DNA from: Bacillota bacterium
GTDB lineage: Bacteria > Bacillota > Clostridia > Christensenellales > Aristaeellaceae
Length of the DNA: 34,899 nt
NCBI GenBank assembly: GCA_023402355.1
Contig: JAEXCG010000110.1
Coordinates: forward strand, 1 to 34,899
Direction of reading: 5' to 3'
This document shows, in pieces, positions 24,416-32,511 of this stretch. Made by a program: the position numbers and the translations under genes. Every line of letters starts with the position of its first letter. Within the stretch, counting starts at the first letter, position 1. The notes under the pieces are model-generated. The model saw only the letters and a list, made by a program, of their open reading frames with translations, had not been told where the DNA came from and did no database searches.

Positions 24416-25267
24416 ATGAAGCCTTTTCCGCGCACGCAGGTCGAGAACCTATCGCTTCCCCGCCTGCTGATCGGCACCAACTGGGTGCTCGGCTACAGCC
24501 ACACCAGCCCCTCGGCGGACGAGATGATCCGCCGCCGTTACCACGATGCGGAGCAGGTTTCCCGCCTGCTGGAGGCCTATTTGAAGTACGACATCGACGC
24601 GGTGATGGCGCCCTTTGAGCCAGACGGCGCGTTGCTTTCGGGCGTTCGGCTGGCCGAGGCGCGCACGGGCAAGCGCCTGACGCTGATCGACACGCCGATC
24701 GTGGACGTCACAGACAGCGCGCAGGGCCGCGCGGCGGCGAGGGCGCGCATTCATCAATCCGCCGAGATGGGCTGTTCGTTATGCCTGCTGCACCATTCCT
24801 GCGCGGAGCAGCTCGTCAACAAGCACAAGGGCACGATCGAGCGCCTGCCGGACTATTTGGACATGATTCGCCAGGAAGGGCTGGTGCCGGGGCTTTCGGC
24901 GCACATGCCGGAGCTGGTGCTTTATTCGGACCAGAACGGCTACGACGTGCAGACCTACATTCAAATCTACAACTGCGCGGGCTTCCTGATGCAGGTGGAG
25001 ATCGAATACATCAGCAAGGTGATTCACGAGGCGAAGAAGCCGGTGATGACGATCAAGTCCATGGCGGCGGGGCGCGTGTCGCCCTACGTGGGGCTGACGT
25101 TTTCGTTCGCGACGATCCGTCCCTGCGACATGGTGACGCTGGGCGCCTTTACCCCGGAGGAGGTCGACGAGGACGTGGAGATCGCCATGGCCGCGATCGA
25201 ACGGCGCTATCCCGATCTGGAAGGGCGCGCGAGCCCCAACAAGACGGCCGCGCTGGGCGGCAGGTAA
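24416..25267 (+). CDS. Conserved-looking protein of unknown function, possible TIM-barrel enzyme
   Basis: I do not recognise this 283-residue protein with certainty. It is cytoplasmic with no signal peptide or membrane segment. The alternating strand/helix pattern (LPRLLIGTNWVLGYSH, DIDAVMAPFE, KRLTLIDTPIVDV, CSLCLLHHS, GLVPGLSAHMPE, GFLMQVEIEYISK, KKPVMTIKSMAAGRVSP) fits a beta/alpha barrel. The ending TIRPCDMVTLGAFTPEEVDEDVEIA recalls the C-terminal part of aldo-keto-reductase-like barrels. Candidate metal or acid residues are His28, His125, His126 and the Cys pair near 120. AGGAGG lies 8 bases before the ATG. It is followed by an AraC-type regulator gene 77 bases on. Confidence 0.62.
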   Translation: MKPFPRTQVENLSLPRLLIGTNWVLGYSHTSPSADEMIRRRYHDAEQVSRLLEAYLKYDIDAVMAPFEPDGALLSGVRLAEARTGKRLTLIDTPIVDVTDSAQGRAAARARIHQSAEMGCSLCLLHHSCAEQLVNKHKGTIERLPDYLDMIRQEGLVPGLSAHMPELVLYSDQNGYDVQTYIQIYNCAGFLMQVEIEYISKVIHEAKKPVMTIKSMAAGRVSPYVGLTFSFATIRPCDMVTLGAFTPEEVDEDVEIAMAAIERRYPDLEGRASPNKTAALGGR

Positions 25268-25344
25268 ACGCTCTCTTTATCGGGCAGGGAAAGAGAGGAC
25301 AGGCGCGCTGCCCCCGGATATACTGTAAGCAAGGAGCTGATAGC

Positions 25345-26193
25345 GTGGAATGGATCGACAGGTGGAATCAGGCGATCGGGTACATCGAGGAGCATCTTGC
25401 GCAGGAGGTAGACTACGAGGAGGCGGCGCGCATCGCGTGCTGCTCGCAGTACCACTTTCAGCGGATGTTCGGCTACATGGCGGGCTTGCCGCTGTCCGAG
25501 TACATCCGCAGGCGGCGCATGTCCCGCGCGGCCGCGGACCTGCAGAGCGGCGAGAAGATCTTGGACGTGGCGCTCAAATACGGCTACGCCTCGCCGACCG
25601 CCTTCAACCGCGCGTTTCAGAGCGTGCACGGCATCGCGCCCTCCAAGGCGCGCGAACCGGGCGCGCTGATGAAATCCTACCCGCCGATCAGCTTCCGCAT
25701 TACGATCAAAGGGGTAGAAGAAATGGATTACAGGATTGAAAAGAAGGACGCTTTCCGCATCGTCGGCGTCTCGCAGCCGCTCAGCTCGCAGATCGAGGAA
25801 AACTTCAAGACCGTGCCCGCCATGTGGCAGCGCGCGTCGGAGGACGGAACGCTTCAGAAGATGCTGGGCATGATGGATACCCCGCTCACGGGCGTGCTGG
25901 GCGTGAGCGCCTGCACCCATCAGGAGGCGTGGCGCTACTACATCGCGGTCGCCAGCACGAAGCCGCTGGAGGACGGGCTGGAGGAGGTCACCATTCCGGC
26001 GCAGACCTGGGCCGTGTTCCCCGGGGAGGGCGTGGGCTCGTCCATTCAGACGCTGGAGCAGCGCATCGTGACCGAGTGGCTGCCGACCTCCGGCTACGAA
26101 TACGCGGACGGCCCGGACGTCGAGGTCTACCTGAACGCGGACCCGCAGAACGCGAAGTACGAGGTCTGGATCCCCGTGCGCAGCGCAAAGTAA
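25345..26193 (+). CDS. AraC-family regulator with GyrI-like effector domain
   Basis: This 282-residue protein has an N-terminal AraC-type DNA-binding domain with two helix-turn-helix motifs (about 8-105: YEEAARIACCSQYHFQRMF and ILDVALKYGYASPTAFNRAF). A C-terminal GyrI-like/effector-binding domain (about 127-282) follows, of the type that binds cationic drugs in BmrR/Rob-like regulators. This HTH-first order matches Rob/SoxS-fused proteins. The GTG at 25345 has AAGGAG 8 bases upstream; no in-frame ATG is near. It could control the preceding gene or one of the MATE transporters nearby; no target was proven. A bidirectional terminator follows. Confidence 0.9.
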   Translation: MEWIDRWNQAIGYIEEHLAQEVDYEEAARIACCSQYHFQRMFGYMAGLPLSEYIRRRRMSRAAADLQSGEKILDVALKYGYASPTAFNRAFQSVHGIAPSKAREPGALMKSYPPISFRITIKGVEEMDYRIEKKDAFRIVGVSQPLSSQIEENFKTVPAMWQRASEDGTLQKMLGMMDTPLTGVLGVSACTHQEAWRYYIAVASTKPLEDGLEEVTIPAQTWAVFPGEGVGSSIQTLEQRIVTEWLPTSGYEYADGPDVEVYLNADPQNAKYEVWIPVRSAK

Positions 26194-26203
26194 AGTTGCA
26201 TAT

Positions 26204-26248
26204 AAAACGCCTCGGCCTAAAGCGCGCTGCGCGAGGCCGGGGCGTTTT
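26204..26248. terminator. Bidirectional intrinsic terminator
   Basis: A 15-bp stem with one G-T wobble (26204-26218 with 26234-26248) is bounded by AAAA on the left and TTTT on the right, so it works for the plus-strand regulator gene and the convergent minus-strand GTPase gene. Confidence 0.87.
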
Positions 26249-26294
26249 GCAGGGGGATATCTGGGCGGTTTTCGTTTGAAGAGGGAGCGCCTCG

Positions 26295-28214
26295 TCAGGC
26301 GTAAATGTCGCCGTCCAGGGCGCTTCGGGCGGCCAAGATGTACTTGGCGGTGTCCAGCGGGTGCACGCCGCGGCGAGGGCACGAGGCACCCAGCGAAAGG
26401 TCGCATTCGCGGTAGCCGCAAAGGCGGCTGCTCATCGCCCCGCGCCCGCCGGTCATGGCGGAAAGCCGCGTGCTGAAATGCACGCATTCCTTCAGCGGCA
26501 CCTGCGCGAGCAACGCCGCCCGTCCATCCTCGATGCGGGAATCCAGCGTCTCGCCGCGCATGAGCGAAATTTCGCCGAGCAGCTTCCCGGCATACTCCTC
26601 CGGCACGGCGAGCGAAAGCTCCAGGATGGGCTCCAGCAGCACCGAGCCGCCCCGGCGCAGACCGTCCAGAAAGGCGACGGGCGTGGCGACGATGAAGTCC
26701 AGCGGGTGCGTGTGGATGAGGTGGTGGCTGCCGCCCACGAGCGTGATCTTCACGTCGTCCGCCTGCCAGCCGAGCATTCCCTGCCGCGTGGCGACGGGGA
26801 TCGCCTGGCGCACCTGATTTTGATAGCGCGGCAGGATGTCGCGCGCGGGCACGGCGGACTCGAACAGCACGCCGCTGCCGCGCGGCAGCGGCTCGATGAA
26901 GAACTCGATCACAGCCCAGCAGGGCTTGGGCATCGTGTAGGCGAAAAAGCCCGTCGCGGATTGGGCGATCGTCTCGCGGTAAATGACGTTCGGCTCCCCG
27001 AACAGCACGTCGAGGCCGAATTCTTCCTTTAACTGTTCGCCCAGCACCTCGAGCTGCACGGCGCCCATTACCCGCACGTGCATTTCGCCCGCGAGCTCTT
27101 CAGCGGTGAGGAGCACGTCGCGCGCCCCCAGCAGGCGCAGCGCCTGCTGCAGCGCGGGCCTTTGCGCGGGGTCGCGCGGCGTCACCTTGGTCAGCAGCAG
27201 CGGCTCGCACAGCTCGCCCGGGCGCACGCTGCGCGGCAGCAGCGCGGGATCGCCCATCACCTGCCCGGCGCGCACGCCGCCCAGCCCCAGCACGACGCCG
27301 ATCTCCCCGGCGTAAAGCGCCCCGACGTCGCGTCCGCGCCCCTCCAGGGAGAGCGCGCGAATCTGCGCGACCTTGTGCGCCTGCACGCGGCCGGAGGCGT
27401 CCGGCAGCAGGACCGTGTCGCGGTTTTTGAGCGTGCCGGAGAACAGGCGGACCGTCGCCGCGCGGCCCATGGCGTCCTCGTCCGAGATGGCGAAGACCAC
27501 GCCCGACAGCGGGGCTTGCGCGTCGCCCTGCGGCGGAGGCAGCAGATCCACCACCGCGTCCAGCAGCTCCCGCACGCCCGTGCCGCGAAGCGCGCTGCCC
27601 GTAAGCGCGGGGAAGGCCTCGCCTCGCCACACGTGGGGCCGCAGCAGGGGAATCAGCCGGTCCGGCGGGTAGAGGTTTCCTTCCAAATAGTCCGAGAGCG
27701 CGGCGTCGTCCGTCTCCGCCACCAGCGCGTGCGCCGTCTCCGCATCCGCGAGCGGGAAGACGGCGGGGGAAAGCTCCCGGCGCGCGCTGGAAAGCGCCGC
27801 CTGCGCGTCCGCGCCGGGGCGGTCGGCTTTATTGAAGAAAACCAGCGTCGGGATGCCCCGCGCTTTGAGGGCGCGAAAGAGCACCTCGCTTTGGGGCTGC
27901 ACGCCCTCGACGGCGCTGAGCACGAGCACCGCGCCGTCGAGCGACCACATGGAGCGCTCCACCTCGGCCATGAAGTCCGCGTGGCCCGGCGTATCGATGA
28001 GCTGTATCGTGCAGCCGCGCCACTGTAGGGGCGCGCAGGTCGCCTGAATGGAGATGCCGCGCCTGCGCTCGATCGCCATGCGGTCGGTGTGCGCCGTCCC
28101 CTGATCGACCGCGCCGGGCGTGCGGACGGCCCCGCTGACCTTGAGCAGCTGTTCGGTGAGCGTCGTCTTTCCGGCGTCCACGTGGGCGTAAATGCCGATG
28201 TTGCGTATCTGCAT
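26295..28214 (-). CDS. TetM/TetO-type ribosomal-protection-like translational GTPase
   Basis: This 639-residue protein is EF-G-like and matches the size and layout of TetM/TetO ribosomal protection proteins. It has G1 HVDAGKTT (11-18), G3 DTPGH (74-78) and G4 NKAD (128-131). A domain III-V region follows, with LEPILELSLAVPEEYAGKLLGE, and an end containing CPRRGVHPLDTAKYIL that parallels the PRRP..DKVRY ending of TetM. Such proteins remove tetracycline from ribosomes, but many chromosomal relatives in clostridia are untested translation factors. The composition is GC-rich like its neighbours, so it looks resident, unlike the AT-rich mobile tet(M) genes. Its start lies 12 bases after the esterase stop, with GGAGG in the gap. 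Confidence 0.85.
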   Translation of the reverse strand: MQIRNIGIYAHVDAGKTTLTEQLLKVSGAVRTPGAVDQGTAHTDRMAIERRRGISIQATCAPLQWRGCTIQLIDTPGHADFMAEVERSMWSLDGAVLVLSAVEGVQPQSEVLFRALKARGIPTLVFFNKADRPGADAQAALSSARRELSPAVFPLADAETAHALVAETDDAALSDYLEGNLYPPDRLIPLLRPHVWRGEAFPALTGSALRGTGVRELLDAVVDLLPPPQGDAQAPLSGVVFAISDEDAMGRAATVRLFSGTLKNRDTVLLPDASGRVQAHKVAQIRALSLEGRGRDVGALYAGEIGVVLGLGGVRAGQVMGDPALLPRSVRPGELCEPLLLTKVTPRDPAQRPALQQALRLLGARDVLLTAEELAGEMHVRVMGAVQLEVLGEQLKEEFGLDVLFGEPNVIYRETIAQSATGFFAYTMPKPCWAVIEFFIEPLPRGSGVLFESAVPARDILPRYQNQVRQAIPVATRQGMLGWQADDVKITLVGGSHHLIHTHPLDFIVATPVAFLDGLRRGGSVLLEPILELSLAVPEEYAGKLLGEISLMRGETLDSRIEDGRAALLAQVPLKECVHFSTRLSAMTGGRGAMSSRLCGYRECDLSLGASCPRRGVHPLDTAKYILAARSALDGDIYA

Positions 28215-28226
28215 GCTTTGCCTCCG

Positions 28227-29327
28227 TCAGCGGAACAGCAGCGGCAAAAAGTCCGCCGCGCAGGCGCGCCATACGTTCCAGTCGTGGCCGCCGGGGTAAA
28301 CGCGCCGGTCGCAGGGGATGCCGTGCGCCGCGCACAGCGCGTCGTCCTCTAAAAAGCGCGGGAAGAACACGTCGTCTTTTCCCATGCAGCGAAAGAGCAG
28401 CTTGTTTTGGCGGGCGAACCCCGGTACGTCTTGCAGCAGCGCCTTCATGTGCGCGTCCTCCGACGGCTGCATGAAGTTTTGCATGAAGCCGCTGAACAGG
28501 CCCAGGTAGCCAAAGCATTCCGGATGGGTAAAGCCCAGCATGCTCGTCTGAATGGAACCCATGGAGAGCCCGGCCATCGCGCGGTTTTCAGCCCCGGGCA
28601 GCGTGCGAAAGCGGCTCTCGACGAAGGGCATCGCGTCGCAGAGCAGCTTTTGGGCGAACAGATCGAAGCGCACGGGCTCGTCGCCCCGCGCGGCTCCGGG
28701 GCGCACCATGCCGTCGTTCATCACGACGATCATCGCGCGCGCCTTCCCTTCGGCGATGAGGTTGTCCAGCAGGAAGTTCACCTTGCCCTGATGCACCCAG
28801 CAGGTTTCGTTTTCGCCGTGCCCGTGCTGCAGGTAGAGCACGGGGTAGCGCCCCGCGCCCTGCTCATACCCCGGCGGCGTGTAGACGAGGCAGCTTTCCG
28901 GCCCGCCCGTCGCGCGGCTTGGATAGTACAGGCGGCTCACCGCGCCGTGCGGCACGCCGCGCAGGCGGCAAAGCGGCGGCAGCGGGCCCACGTCGATGAA
29001 GTTGCACGGCCTGCCGTAGCCAAAACCGATGGGCAGCAGCGGGCTTAAAAAGGGCAGGCCGTCGGCCCAGAGCTGCACGTAGTAAAAGCCGGGCGATACG
29101 GGCAGGCGGACGCTGAAGAGCCCGTCCCCCTGCGCCTGCAAGGCGAGCGCCCGCTCGCCGGTGTAAGGCCCCAGCTCCGCGCGGACGCTTTTGCAGCCGG
29201 GCGCGGAAAGAGCGAGGAGGACGCCGCCGTCCGCGAGCGTTTGCAGCGGCTGCGGGGCGGCGCAGCCGCCCGACGTATAGGGCAGCACGGGGCCAAAGGC
29301 CACGGCCTGCATTGTGTTTTCGATCAT
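28227..29327 (-). CDS. Alpha/beta hydrolase esterase, feruloyl/enterochelin-esterase type
   Basis: This 366-residue protein has an N-terminal immunoglobulin-like (E-set/CBM48-type) domain (about 30-115) with FYYVQLWADG. An esterase domain of the enterochelin/feruloyl-esterase type follows: PVLYLQHGHGENETCWV (162-178), nucleophile Ser255 in AGLSMGS, an Asp in the KDDVFF region (318-322) and catalytic His348 in GGHDW. No signal peptide is visible, so it acts in the cytoplasm unless exported unconventionally. GAGGGG lies just before the ATG. It is the first gene of an operon with the TetM-like GTPase. The substrate could be acylated sugars or a siderophore-like ester; that is inference. Confidence 0.87.
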   Translation of the reverse strand: MIENTMQAVAFGPVLPYTSGGCAAPQPLQTLADGGVLLALSAPGCKSVRAELGPYTGERALALQAQGDGLFSVRLPVSPGFYYVQLWADGLPFLSPLLPIGFGYGRPCNFIDVGPLPPLCRLRGVPHGAVSRLYYPSRATGGPESCLVYTPPGYEQGAGRYPVLYLQHGHGENETCWVHQGKVNFLLDNLIAEGKARAMIVVMNDGMVRPGAARGDEPVRFDLFAQKLLCDAMPFVESRFRTLPGAENRAMAGLSMGSIQTSMLGFTHPECFGYLGLFSGFMQNFMQPSEDAHMKALLQDVPGFARQNKLLFRCMGKDDVFFPRFLEDDALCAAHGIPCDRRVYPGGHDWNVWRACAADFLPLLFR

Positions 29328-29358
29328 GCCTTCCCCTCCGATTCAATTCATTGGGTTC

Positions 29359-29387
29359 AGCATACGACACAATGGCCCGCTTGGCAA
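29359..29387 (-). promoter_or_regulatory. Sigma-A-type promoter of the esterase/GTPase operon
   Basis: TTGCCA (29387-29382) and TATGCT (29364-29359) on the minus strand are 17 bases apart, about 31 bases before the esterase ATG. Confidence 0.75.
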
Positions 29388-29390
29388 GCC

Positions 29391-30782
29391 TCATTTGACC
29401 GATTCTTTCAGCGTTCGGTAGGTGCGGACGATCAGGGCGGCGGAGATAAAGGCGGTCAGCACGTCGGAAACGGGCATGGAGTAGAGCACGCCGTCGAGCC
29501 CGAAGAAGAGCGGCAGCAGCAGCGCGAAGCCGACGCCGAAGACGACCTCGCGCACCATCGAGAGCAGCGTGGAGGCGAGCGCCATGCCCAGCGATTGCAG
29601 GTAGATGAAGGTGCCCTTGTTGACGCAGGCGAGCACCATGCCGCACAGGTAGACGCGGAAGGCCCGGACGGCGAAGTCCGTATAATAGGCGCTTTCGCCC
29701 GCCGCGCCGAACAGGGCGATGAGCCCGCGGGGGAAGAGCTCCACGATGAGCAGCGCGGCGAGGCCCAGAACGGCCTCCGCGCTCAGCAGCAGCGTAAACA
29801 GGCGGCGCGCGCGGTCCTTGCGGCCCGCGCCGACGTTATACCCTACGATGGGGATGCAGCCCGCGGCCATGCCCACCGCGATGGAGATCACAATCTGAAA
29901 GAACTTCATGACGATGCCGACGACGGCCATGGGGATCTGCGCGTACGCGGCCTTGGAGAAGACCGCGTCCATCGCGCCGTAACGCTGAATCATGTTGTTG
30001 ATCGCCATCATCGCGGCGACCAGCGAAATCTGGGATAGAAAGCTGCAGATGCCGAGAGGAAGAAACCGCCGCAGCACGCGGCCGCTGGGCAGAAAGCTGC
30101 TGCGCATGAGCCTGACCGACTTCATGCGCAGCAGGTACCGGACGGAGAGCGCCGCCGTCAGCGCCTGCCCGGCGACCGTCGCCACCGCCGCGCCCATCAT
30201 GCCCCACCGAAAGACGAAGATGAAGAGCGGGTCGAGCACGACGTTGACCGCCGCGCCGCCAAGCGTCGAGAGCATCGCGAACCCGGGGCTGCCGTCCGCC
30301 CGGATGATCGGGTTCATGGCCTGGCCGAACAGGTACAGCGGAATGCCCAGGGAGAGGTAAAAGAAGTACTCCCGGGAAAGGCGGAACGTCTCCGCGTTGA
30401 CCCGGCCGCCGAAAAGCGTCAGAATCGGCTCCGGGCAGGCGAGGTAAAAGGCGGTCAGCAGGACGCTCGACAGCACGGACAGCGTGACCGCGTTGCCGAT
30501 GCTGCGGCTCGCGTTTTCCCGCTCGCCCGCGCCCAGGCTGATGCTGACGAAGGCGCAGCAGCCGTCGCCGATCATCACGGCGACGGCTAAGGCGACCACG
30601 GTCAGCGGAAAGACGACCGTGTTGGCGGCGTTGCCGTAGGAGCCCAGATAGGAATTGGCGATAAAGAGCTGATCGACGATGTTGTAGAGCGCCGCGACGA
30701 GCAGCGAGATGACGCAGGGCACCGCGTAGCGGCGCATGAGGACGGTGAGTTTTTCTGTCTTCAGGCTGATGTTTTGATCCAC
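29391..30782 (-). CDS. MATE family efflux transporter (second in window)
   Basis: This 463-residue protein with about twelve transmembrane segments fits the MepA-like branch of MATE transporters (LMRRYAVPCVISLLVAALYNIVDQLF start, IVGYNVGAGRKDRARRL loop between halves). It would export cationic compounds. The GTG at 30782 is chosen because AAGGAGG lies 9 bases upstream; open frame before it runs through the structured leader and is rejected. The leader has two hairpins with the same 15-base sequence, suggesting ligand- or protein-controlled expression. No clear terminator follows, so some read-through into the esterase operon is possible. Confidence 0.9.
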   Translation of the reverse strand: MDQNISLKTEKLTVLMRRYAVPCVISLLVAALYNIVDQLFIANSYLGSYGNAANTVVFPLTVVALAVAVMIGDGCCAFVSISLGAGERENASRSIGNAVTLSVLSSVLLTAFYLACPEPILTLFGGRVNAETFRLSREYFFYLSLGIPLYLFGQAMNPIIRADGSPGFAMLSTLGGAAVNVVLDPLFIFVFRWGMMGAAVATVAGQALTAALSVRYLLRMKSVRLMRSSFLPSGRVLRRFLPLGICSFLSQISLVAAMMAINNMIQRYGAMDAVFSKAAYAQIPMAVVGIVMKFFQIVISIAVGMAAGCIPIVGYNVGAGRKDRARRLFTLLLSAEAVLGLAALLIVELFPRGLIALFGAAGESAYYTDFAVRAFRVYLCGMVLACVNKGTFIYLQSLGMALASTLLSMVREVVFGVGFALLLPLFFGLDGVLYSMPVSDVLTAFISAALIVRTYRTLKESVK

Positions 30783-30813
30783 GGAATGAAACCTCCTTAA
30801 TTTTTGCGCCCCA

Positions 30814-30860
30814 AAGCGCGCGGGCTGAAAAGCTGGATTTACGCCGACGGCAACGCGCTT
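30814..30860 (-). promoter_or_regulatory. Leader hairpin 2 of the MATE gene
   Basis: AAGCGCG/CGCGCTT (30814-30820 with 30854-30860) encloses the first copy of the repeated 15-base sequence (30831-30845). It ends about 16 bases before the AAGGAGG site on the minus strand. It has no T run. Confidence 0.6.
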
Positions 30861-30900
30861 CAAAATAAAAACAGCGGGCGGCTTTAGCTGGATTTACGCC
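30831..30900. repeat. Direct 15-base repeat in the MATE leader
   Basis: AGCTGGATTTACGCC occurs at 30831-30845 and 30886-30900 (plus strand), 55 bases apart. Each copy lies in the interior of a separate hairpin on the minus-strand transcript. Confidence 0.9.
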
Positions 30901-30917
30901 AAAGCCACTCGCTGTTT
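30862..30917 (-). promoter_or_regulatory. Leader hairpin 1, terminator-like, possible attenuator
   Basis: On the minus strand, AAACAGCG/CGCTGTTT (8 bp), a 3x3 internal loop and GGCTTT/AAAGCC (6 bp) close on a 15-base loop holding the second repeat copy. A T-rich run (30871-30862) follows, as in an intrinsic terminator. The hairpin begins almost at the predicted transcription start, so it would end transcription after about 55 bases unless something interferes. A riboswitch or protein-controlled attenuator is likely; the class is not recognised. MATE genes are known targets of guanidine riboswitches, but I cannot confirm a match. Confidence 0.65.
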
Positions 30918-30922
30918 GGTTC

Positions 30923-30951
30923 ATTATAGCAGGCGTTTTAAAATTTGGCAA
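30923..30951 (-). promoter_or_regulatory. Sigma-A-type promoter of the MATE gene
   Basis: TTGCCA (30951-30946) and TATAAT (30928-30923) on the minus strand are 17 bases apart; TGC before the -10 makes it an extended -10 too. Predicted start is near 30916. Confidence 0.87.
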
Positions 30952-30992
30952 AGCGTTTTTTTCTTTAATCGCTGCCAATTCGGCGGGCTCGC

Positions 30993-31022
30993 TTTACGTA
31001 CGACCTCCTGATCGTGTATAAT
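30993..31022 (+). promoter_or_regulatory. Sigma-A-type promoter of the O-acylation operon
   Basis: TTTACG (30993-30998) and TATAAT (31017-31022) are 18 bases apart, 40 bases before the MBOAT start codon. It diverges from the MATE promoter. Confidence 0.72.
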
Positions 31023-31062
31023 AATTCTGATTATGCCCGCATGCAAAAGGAGAGTTTGAACG

Positions 31063-32496
31063 ATGCTTTTTAACTCCTATATTTTCATCCTGGCCTTTTT
31101 GCCCGCCACGCTCCTGGGGTACTTTGGCCTCGCGCGGCTCGCAAAGCGGCTGCCGCTAAACAAGGTCTGGCTGGTCGGGTGCTCGCTCGTCTTCTACGCC
31201 TACTTCAACGTGAAGTACCTGCCCATCATCGTGCTGAGCATCCTGGTGAACTACGCGCTCAGCCAGGGCATGCTCGCCGCGCAAAACCGCGGGCTTCGCC
31301 GCCTGCTGCTCGCCGTGGGCCTCGCCGGCAACCTCGGCGTGCTGGGGTATTACAAGTACTACGACTTCTTCGTGCAGAACCTGAACGCGCTTGCGGGCAC
31401 GTCGTTCGTGCTCCATCGGATCGTGCTGCCGCTGGGCATCAGCTTCTTCACGTTCCAGCAGCTCTCCTACGTCATCGACAGCTACAGGCGGACCGTGCCG
31501 CGCTACGGCCTGCTGGACTATTCGCTCTTCGTCACCTTCTTCCCGCAGCTCATCGCGGGGCCGATCGTGCTGCACAGCGAGATCGTGCCCCAGTTTGAGG
31601 ACCCGCAGAACCGTAGCTTCCGCTTTGAAAACTTTGCGCCGGGCCTTTACGCGTTTGCGCTGGGCCTGTTTAAGAAGGTGATCGTGGCCGACACGTTCGC
31701 CAAGGTCGCGGAGTGGGGCTTTGGCCCGGGGCAGGCGCTCAATACGCCGGAGGCGTGGTTCGTGGCGCTGGCGTTCGCGTTCCAGCTTTACTTCGACTTT
31801 TCCGGCTACTGCGACATGGCCATGGGCCTGGGGCGCATGTTCAACATCCGCATTCCGCAAAACTTCAACTCGCCCTATAAGGCGCAGAACATCAAGGAGT
31901 TCTGGCAGCGCTGGCACATCACACTCAACCGCTTCTTCACCCACTACGTCTACTTCCCGCTCGGCGGCAGCCGCAAGGGCCTGCCCCGCACCTGCCTGAA
32001 CCTGATGGTCGTCTTTCTCGTGAGCGGCCTCTGGCACGGCGCGGGCTGGCTGTTCATCCTCTGGGGTGCGCTGCACGGACTGATGAGCGTGCTGTACCGC
32101 ATCTTCCGCAAGCAGTTTGACGCGCTGCACCCGGCGCTTTCCTGGCTCATCACCTTCCTCTTCGTGGTCGTCGCCTGGGTTTTCTTCCGCGCGGAGACGA
32201 TGGAGAGCGCCCTTACCGTGCTGCGCGGCATGTTCACCATGAACTTCGGCGCGCTCAGCGCGAGCATCACGAACGTGTTCACCCTGCCGATGGGCCTGCA
32301 CCCCGGCTACAACGCGATCGTGACGGAAATCTGGTATGCGCTCGCGCTCTTTGCGGTGCTGGGCCTGCCCAACACCTTTGAGCTCACCGACCGGTTCCAG
32401 CCGACGTTCGGCCGCGCCGTCCTCACGGTCGCGCTGCTGGTCGTCTCCATCCTCTCGCTTTCGGGCGTGAGCGTGTTCCTGTACTACAACTTTTAA
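31063..32496 (+). CDS. MBOAT family O-acyltransferase (AlgI-like)
   Basis: This 477-residue multi-pass membrane enzyme belongs to the AlgI/DltB/PatB-like MBOAT family, which moves acyl groups (usually acetyl) across the membrane to surface polymers. It starts LFNSYIFILAFLPATLLGYF as AlgI-type proteins do. The conserved residues are EFWQRWHITLNRFF (His285) and VSGLWHGAGW (His325, the invariant MBOAT histidine). AAAGGAGAG precedes the ATG. Two SGNH-like genes follow in the same operon, the usual pairing for acyl transfer to a glycan. The acceptor polymer is unknown, and no dlt genes are adjacent. Confidence 0.94.
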   Translation: MLFNSYIFILAFLPATLLGYFGLARLAKRLPLNKVWLVGCSLVFYAYFNVKYLPIIVLSILVNYALSQGMLAAQNRGLRRLLLAVGLAGNLGVLGYYKYYDFFVQNLNALAGTSFVLHRIVLPLGISFFTFQQLSYVIDSYRRTVPRYGLLDYSLFVTFFPQLIAGPIVLHSEIVPQFEDPQNRSFRFENFAPGLYAFALGLFKKVIVADTFAKVAEWGFGPGQALNTPEAWFVALAFAFQLYFDFSGYCDMAMGLGRMFNIRIPQNFNSPYKAQNIKEFWQRWHITLNRFFTHYVYFPLGGSRKGLPRTCLNLMVVFLVSGLWHGAGWLFILWGALHGLMSVLYRIFRKQFDALHPALSWLITFLFVVVAWVFFRAETMESALTVLRGMFTMNFGALSASITNVFTLPMGLHPGYNAIVTEIWYALALFAVLGLPNTFELTDRFQPTFGRAVLTVALLVVSILSLSGVSVFLYYNF

Positions 32497-32511
32497 GCGG
32501 GAGGAATCGCT

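Noticed and set aside
30783..30978. Upstream in-frame extension of the second MATE gene and an overlapping open frame through its leader
   Set aside because: It would translate the terminator-like hairpin and start inside the structured leader; the GTG at 30782 has a strong, well-spaced ribosome binding site and gives the normal N-terminus.
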